NCBI GenBank assembly: GCA_001822655.1
Contig: MHRX01000025.1
Span: forward strand, 1-8,518
From: Candidatus Taylorbacteria bacterium RIFCSPLOWO2_01_FULL_45_15b
Lineage (GTDB): Bacteria > Patescibacteriota > Minisyncoccia > Phycocordibacterales > 01-FULL-45-15b
DNA: 8,518 nucleotides
Direction: 5' to 3'
Below are positions 5,027 to 8,518 of the stretch, piece by piece (within the stretch, counting starts at the first letter, position 1; each line of letters opens with the position of its first letter). Position numbers and translations under genes: made by a program. Under the pieces are notes generated by a model that made no database searches, was not told the origin of the DNA, and saw only the letters and a program-made list of their open reading frames with translations.

Positions 5027-5061
5027 TATGTAGTATATGGTATTTAGTATTTAGTATGAAG
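5027..5061 (-). repeat. Inverted heptad array (TTTAGTA orientation) between the second pilin and pilD
   Basis: Five phased units read on the plus strand: TATGTAG, TATATGG, TATTTAG, TATTTAG, TATGAAG. This is the complement of the TACTAAA unit. The array begins 6 nt after the pilin stop at 5020, the same distance as the reverse array after pilT, and ends 7 nt before the TTG start of pilD. Unlike the pilT-pilC gap, no forward-orientation partner arm is present. Confidence 0.85.
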
Positions 5062-5068
5062 AAAAGAT

Positions 5069-5887
5069 TTGGAGACGTTATTTTTAGAACAGAATATTTG
5101 CTTTAGCGCGATTTTTTTTATTTTGGGCGCAATCGTCGGGAGTTTTTTGAATGTTGCGATACTTCGCTACAATACCGGACTATCATTCGTTCGCGGCCGA
5201 TCCATGTGTTTTTCTTGCGGAAGAGAACTTTCTGCCCGAGACCTCATTCCTGTCGCGAGTTATGTGATGCTTCGGGGCAAATGCCGGACATGCGGATCAA
5301 AAATTTCCCCGCAATACTTTTCGGTAGAATTACTTACCGCTATTCTCTTTTTGGGAGTGTATCTGAAAGAGGGCTTTAGTTTGACTTTTATTTTATACGC
5401 GACAGCTCTGTCTCTCTTTGTTTTCATAGCCGTATATGACCTGAAACACAAAATAATTCCTGACGGCGCGTCGTATGCGCTTGCGATTCTGGCGCTTTTT
5501 TCAATTTTCTTCGAAGGAGTTCATCTCTCACTTCCAAATGCGAACGATTGGAGCGCGGGTATTATTGTCGCACTGCCTTTCGTGCTTTTGTGGCTCGTTT
5601 CGCGCGGCCGGTGGATCGGGCTCGGCGACGCGAAGCTCGTCGTGTCCTTTGGGTGGTTTCTCGGATTGCCACTTGGCATTAGCGCGGTGATGTATGGATT
5701 TTGGGCTGGCGCCGTTTGGGCGCTCTCTGCTCTGTGCTGGCAGTTAGTCATGGTGCGGAAAACTCGGTTGAGTACTAATAGAAATAGGCTTACAATGAAG
5801 AGCGAGATACCATTTGCGCCGTTTCTTATCTTGGGGTTTACAATCGCGTATTTTTTTAGTCTCAATCTCTTTGACCTTCCGTTCTAA
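5069..5887 (+). CDS. pilD: Prepilin peptidase / N-methyltransferase PilD
   Basis: Polytopic inner-membrane bifunctional aspartic protease (peptidase family A24) that removes prepilin leaders after Gly and N-methylates the new Phe1. 272 residues. The N-terminal ILGAIVGSFLNVAILR (18-33) is the family hallmark. It is followed by a cytoplasmic zinc-binding tetracysteine domain: C47, C50, C72, C75 in CxxC...CxxC. The catalytic aspartates are D124 in VYDLKHKIIPD and D187 in GLGDAKL (GxGD motif). The late motif EIPFAPFLILG (246-256) is also present. Many hydrophobic segments fit the expected eight membrane helices. The start is TTG at 5069; the upstream ATG at 5056 is in another frame and stops after 16 codons. 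A weak purine run (GAAGAAAAGA) precedes it. Its stop overlaps the next gene by 17 nt. All six prepilins here carry the G|F site it needs. Confidence 0.95.
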   Translation: METLFLEQNICFSAIFFILGAIVGSFLNVAILRYNTGLSFVRGRSMCFSCGRELSARDLIPVASYVMLRGKCRTCGSKISPQYFSVELLTAILFLGVYLKEGFSLTFILYATALSLFVFIAVYDLKHKIIPDGASYALAILALFSIFFEGVHLSLPNANDWSAGIIVALPFVLLWLVSRGRWIGLGDAKLVVSFGWFLGLPLGISAVMYGFWAGAVWALSALCWQLVMVRKTRLSTNRNRLTMKSEIPFAPFLILGFTIAYFFSLNLFDLPF

Positions 5888-6548
5888 AGTAAAAAAATTT
5901 CGACACGGGTTTACGCTCTTTGAGGCCGTCGTAACGATCGGAATTTTCGTGGCGCTGACCGGAGTAGTTTTACTGCGCTACAATTCTTTTCAGGGCAGTG
6001 TTTTGGTGATAAATGCCGCTTATGACGTCGCGCTCTGGATTCGAGAGGCTCAAGTGTCGGCGATAAGCGTCCGTCCAACCACGGTTTCAGGAAGCCAAAA
6101 TTATACAGTTGGCTACGGAATTCAGTTTGATGCGACAGAGGCGAATAATAAAAGATTTATCGTTTTTGCGGATATACCGCCGGCGGGAAACACAGTCGGC
6201 GACGGCAGGTATATTCCCACGGACGATCAGATTGTTGAGACCGTGAAAGTGTCGAGCGCGATGCAGATTAAGAGACTTTGTGCGAGGGATACAAATCCGA
6301 CGCCGACTTGTTTTACCGCAAGCTCGAGCGTTCAGGAGATGAACATCGCTTTTCGAAGGCCTGATCCCAATGCCGGTATCAGAATGTTTTTGAACGGCAT
6401 ATCACAAGGAATCGATCTTGGGGGCTTGTATTCTACGGCGTGGATAGAAATAGCGCCCGCATCACAGCCGGAATCTGCAAAAACCATTCGTGTCGAATCA
6501 ACCGGCCAGATTGCGGTTTGTAAAAAAACATATGAAGACTGCATTTAG
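5871..6548 (+). CDS. GspH/FimT-like minor pilin
   Basis: Predicted minor pilin of 225 residues. The start is judged to be TTG 5871, which overlaps pilD by 17 nt and gives a 13-residue leader (MTFRSKVKKFRHG); a TTG at 5814 would add 19 residues. Cleavage is before FTLFEAVVTIGIFVALTGVVLL, with Glu5 present. The next segment, NAAYDVALWIREAQVSAISVR, matches the GspH/FimT helix pattern (L-x-x-x-l-x-x-A-R-s-x-A). The C-terminal IRVESTGQIAVC fits the last strands of that fold (GR/GQ-I-x-V). Four cysteines fall in two close pairs: C-x9-C in the middle (LCARDTNPTPTC) and C-x6-C at the C-terminus (VCKKTYEDC). Role by family: a core minor pilin of the priming/tip complex. It is embedded in an overlapping gene series from pilD to the PilV-like gene. 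Confidence 0.8.
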   Translation: MTFRSKVKKFRHGFTLFEAVVTIGIFVALTGVVLLRYNSFQGSVLVINAAYDVALWIREAQVSAISVRPTTVSGSQNYTVGYGIQFDATEANNKRFIVFADIPPAGNTVGDGRYIPTDDQIVETVKVSSAMQIKRLCARDTNPTPTCFTASSSVQEMNIAFRRPDPNAGIRMFLNGISQGIDLGGLYSTAWIEIAPASQPESAKTIRVESTGQIAVCKKTYEDCI

Positions 6549-7113
6549 TCGAAAATATCAAAAAAAAGGTTTTACTCTGATTGAAGTCATTGTCGCCTCT
6601 TCGCTTTTTATAACCGTCGTAACCATAAGCACGGGCGCGCTAATAAGCATCATAAGCGCGAATAGCAAGGCACAGTCGGTTACTTCCGTTATGCACAATA
6701 TCAACTTTGCGCTAGAAGACCTGTCTCGGCGCGCTCGCGTCGGTACCGAATACCAGTGCGATGGAAGCAAAGATGACTGCATAGCGGGAAGCACGTTTTC
6801 TTTCAAATATTCGGATGGAAGCAGATATCTCTATAAGCTTGGGAGCGGTGCAAACGCAAATCAAATCGTTCAAAAAATCGGAGACAGCGGAGCGGAGACG
6901 CCTATTACCGCGGCGGAAGTTTCTGTGCAAAGTCTGCGTTTCGTAGTGAGTGGTATGTATCCGAAAATTTCGACAACAGGAGGCTTGACAGACCAGGTTC
7001 AACCGCGCATGTTCATTGTCCTTAAAGGAAAGGCGGGAGATAAGCCCGGACAACAAACGGATTTTGTCATTCAAACGAGTATTACTAAACGCGGACTTGA
7101 TGAGATAATTTAA
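6532..7113 (+). CDS. PilW/GspJ-like minor pilin
   Basis: 193-residue prepilin. ATG 6532 gives a 13-residue basic leader (MKTAFSRKYQKKG) and cleavage before FTLIEVIVASSLFITVVTISTGALISII, with Glu5 conserved. The start overlaps the preceding gene by 17 nt, the same overlap as between pilD and that gene. After the membrane helix comes SVMHNINFALEDLSRRAR, the segment typical of PilW/GspJ/ComGF proteins (x-x-x-n-l-x-x-A-l-d-x-l-x-R-d-l-R). Two cysteines (YQCDGSKDDCIAG) lie six residues apart. The C-terminus, PRMFIVLKGKAGDKPGQQTDFVIQTSITKR, fits the final strands of GspJ-type domains, where Q-T-s/t-I-t-x-R is common. The family role is in the minor-pilin tip complex with the GspI- and GspK-like partners. 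Confidence 0.82.
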   Translation: MKTAFSRKYQKKGFTLIEVIVASSLFITVVTISTGALISIISANSKAQSVTSVMHNINFALEDLSRRARVGTEYQCDGSKDDCIAGSTFSFKYSDGSRYLYKLGSGANANQIVQKIGDSGAETPITAAEVSVQSLRFVVSGMYPKISTTGGLTDQVQPRMFIVLKGKAGDKPGQQTDFVIQTSITKRGLDEII

Positions 7114-7117
7114 CTTT

Positions 7118-7723
7118 ATGAATTTTACGATCCGGCAAAAAAATAATAAGACAACAAAGAACGGCTTTACGCTCGTTGAGACATTTGTTGCCATATTTAT
7201 TCTGACGTTCTCCATAGCGGGGCCTGTAACAATTGCCCAAAAGGGTCTTTCTTCATCTTTTTTCGCAAAAGATAGAATAATTGCCGCATATCTTGCCCAA
7301 GATGTGGTGGAATGGATCCGTGAAGCGAGAGATACCATCGCGCTCCAGGGATATGATGAGAATCCTGCGACGGCTTGGTTGACCAAAGATCAGGGCGCCG
7401 GAGCGACAGATATTGCAATGAATTGCGTCGGAGCCGACAAATGGTGTGCAATCGACACGACGAAACGCTTCACCGTATCCGGTTCCGCGCTTTCGTGCGC
7501 CGGAGAGGCGCAATGTCAGTTTTTGAAACGCGACGACGCGAACGGGGGAGTTTACGGTTATGCTGTCGGGGTCGCCACGCAGTTTCGAAGGGAGGCTAAT
7601 ATCGTCTTTCAGGATTCCCGTAATCTTTCCGACGAAGCGGTGGTAACCGTTAAGGTTCACTGGAAGACGGGACTTTTTGATCGGACGTACACGCTGACTG
7701 AAACTTTATTGAAATGGCAGTGA
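7118..7723 (+). CDS. PilV/GspI-like minor pilin
   Basis: 201-residue prepilin starting at ATG 7118, 4 nt after the previous stop, so translational coupling is likely. The leader MNFTIRQKNNKTTKNG is followed by FTLVETFVAIFILTFSIAGPVTIAQKGL, in which L-V-E-x-x-V-A-I-x-I-L is the PilV/GspI signature and Pro is present in the helix. The stretch KDRIIAAYLAQDVVEWIREARD corresponds to the A-x-x-L-A-Q-e-g-i-E-x-v-R-x-x-R-d segment of this family. Four cysteines occur as two pairs (NCVGADKWC and SCAGEAQC). The C-terminus, VVTVKVHWKTGLFDRTYTLTETLLKWQ, matches the V-x-V-x-W-x...-t-l-x-T-x-L-t-x-W ending usual for PilV-like proteins. By family it should sit beneath the GspK-like subunit at the tip. Confidence 0.85.
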   Translation: MNFTIRQKNNKTTKNGFTLVETFVAIFILTFSIAGPVTIAQKGLSSSFFAKDRIIAAYLAQDVVEWIREARDTIALQGYDENPATAWLTKDQGAGATDIAMNCVGADKWCAIDTTKRFTVSGSALSCAGEAQCQFLKRDDANGGVYGYAVGVATQFRREANIVFQDSRNLSDEAVVTVKVHWKTGLFDRTYTLTETLLKWQ

Positions 7724-7806
7724 GTGTGCGATTGATTTCGAAGGCGCGGATTTGAAGTTTACCGTGTCAGATTGACCATAATTCAGTGCGAGGAAGTTTC
7801 AAAAAT

Positions 7807-8355
7807 ATGAAAATTGAAAATAACGAAAAAAATAATAAAAGCGGGTTCACTGTGTTATATGCCGTCTTGATTTCAAGCTTATTGCTTTCGATTGGCGCTT
7901 CTATCTATAACTTGAGTATTAAGGATATAATCTTGACCGGCTCCGTCGGAGAATCGCAACGCGCCATATATGCGGCTGATTCCGCAGTAGAGTGCGCTTT
8001 CTTTTGGGATTTGAATATAACGTCCGGTGAAGACAGCTCTTTTGCATCAAGCACGTTTCTGGGAGCACTGCCTGATGTTATAAAATGTTCAAACACCACA
8101 ATTGATTTGCAAGCTGTCAGTCCGGCCGCTTGTACCTACAACCTTTTGACGACTCTTAGCCGCTGTGAATTCAGCGTTATTTTCAGCAATACTGGAGCAT
8201 GTATAAACGACGCGGCCGCCGCGAAGGTATCGGTTGAAAGAGTGGTAACTGACCCTGTGAATTTCGTTATCGGCACGACAATTACCGCTGACGGTTTTTC
8301 AAGTTGCGATACTACGGTTCGTAGGGTACAAAGGACATTGAGGGTTACTTACTAG
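7807..8355 (+). CDS. PilX/GspK-like minor pilin lacking Glu5
   Basis: 182-residue prepilin. ATG 7807 is preferred to an in-frame GTG 21 nt upstream because AGGAAG (7790-7795) is a plausible Shine-Dalgarno for it, the only clear one in the window. The resulting 13-residue leader (MKIENNEKNNKSG) also matches those of two neighbours. Cleavage would be before FTVLYAVLISSLLLSIGASIYNLSIKD. Position 5 is Tyr, not Glu. The segment ESQRAIYAADSAVECAFF is the PilX/GspK hallmark (x-x-x-A-f-Y-a-A-d-a-G-v-E-x-A). Six cysteines are spread over the globular domain. Loss of Glu5 is characteristic of GspK, the tip pseudopilin, because no subunit precedes it. Here it suggests a tip role, by inference. It follows the PilV-like gene by 83 nt and precedes ligA by 20 nt. 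Confidence 0.82.
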   Translation: MKIENNEKNNKSGFTVLYAVLISSLLLSIGASIYNLSIKDIILTGSVGESQRAIYAADSAVECAFFWDLNITSGEDSSFASSTFLGALPDVIKCSNTTIDLQAVSPAACTYNLLTTLSRCEFSVIFSNTGACINDAAAAKVSVERVVTDPVNFVIGTTITADGFSSCDTTVRRVQRTLRVTY

Positions 8356-8375
8356 AAATCGTCCGAGCCATATTT

Positions 8376-8518
8376 ATGAATAAAAAAGCCATTCCCAAAG
8401 AGGCGTTAGAACGCGCGGCTGTTTTGCGAAAGACGATAGAAAAACATCGTTATAATTATCACGTACTCGATCGCGAGGAGATTTCCGCCGAAGCTCTTGA
8501 TTCTCTGAAAAAAGAATT
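8376..8518 (+). CDS. ligA: NAD+-dependent DNA ligase LigA, N-terminal fragment (cut by window edge)
   Basis: The first 47 codons are visible, from ATG 8376. The translation contains LRKTIEKHRYNYHVLDREEISAEALDSLKKE, which matches the LigA domain Ia pattern L-r-x-x-I-x-x-H-x-x-x-Y-y/h-v-l-D-x-p-x-I-s-x-x-x-x-D-x-L-x-x-E-L. This helical domain binds the NMN part of NAD+, and the two Tyr of RYNYH lie at the expected place. The usual S-D-A-E-Y-D is S-A-E-A-L-D here, so the second Tyr/Asp pattern is divergent. The catalytic Lys domain is beyond the window. Only 20 nt separate it from the PilX-like stop, with no promoter or Shine-Dalgarno visible, so it is probably co-transcribed with the minor pilins. 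It joins Okazaki fragments and seals repair nicks. Confidence 0.85.
   Translation, partial: MNKKAIPKEALERAAVLRKTIEKHRYNYHVLDREEISAEALDSLKKE

Noticed and set aside
6490..6531. Upstream start for the PilW-like gene
   Set aside because: The extra 14 residues lie inside the preceding gene, and the ATG at 6532 already gives a normal 13-residue basic leader.
7752..7782. TTGAAG...CATAAT as a promoter for the PilX-like gene
   Set aside because: The spacing is 19 bp and both boxes are imperfect; co-transcription with the upstream genes explains expression as well.

Overview
The window looks like a chromosomal segment from a Patescibacteria/CPR bacterium, most likely Parcubacteria. The clues are a compact type IV pilus (T4P) locus with divergent small pilins, genes overlapping by a few bases, almost no Shine-Dalgarno sequences, TTG starts, and AT-rich heptanucleotide arrays at gene borders. 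The taxonomic assignment is inference from gene content and style; no marker gene was compared.

Layout. Positions 1-135 are an intergenic leader with two kinds of 7-bp tandem array. Next come pilT (136-1197), an inverted pair of heptad arrays, and pilC (1305-2510). From 2511 to 3890 the pilus operon is interrupted. This stretch holds a long structured element (2531-2710), a featureless stretch, a two-gene minus-strand cassette that resembles a divergent HicB/HicA toxin-antitoxin pair (3554-2929), and a regulatory-looking region before the first pilin. Two class-III-signal pilins follow (3891-4376 and 4505-5020). They are separated by a near-perfect 17-bp-stem terminator and a second promoter. 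Another heptad array leads into a tight block: pilD (prepilin peptidase), a GspH/FimT-like, a PilW/GspJ-like, a PilV/GspI-like and a PilX/GspK-like minor pilin. The window ends in the first 47 codons of ligA (NAD+-dependent DNA ligase).

How it works together. PilD cleaves and methylates the six prepilins. PilC is the inner-membrane platform and PilT the retraction ATPase. The two GspG/PilA-like pilins are candidate fibre subunits, and the four minor pilins are candidate priming/tip components. The last one lacks Glu5, as GspK does. The extension ATPase PilB and the PilM/N/O alignment proteins are not in this window and probably lie outside it.

Most interesting items: the punctuation-like heptad arrays (forward arrays end exactly 5 nt before the pilT and pilC starts; reverse arrays begin exactly 6 nt after two stop codons), the long hairpin after pilC that has a mutually exclusive alternative fold, and the HicBA-like cassette inside the pilus locus.
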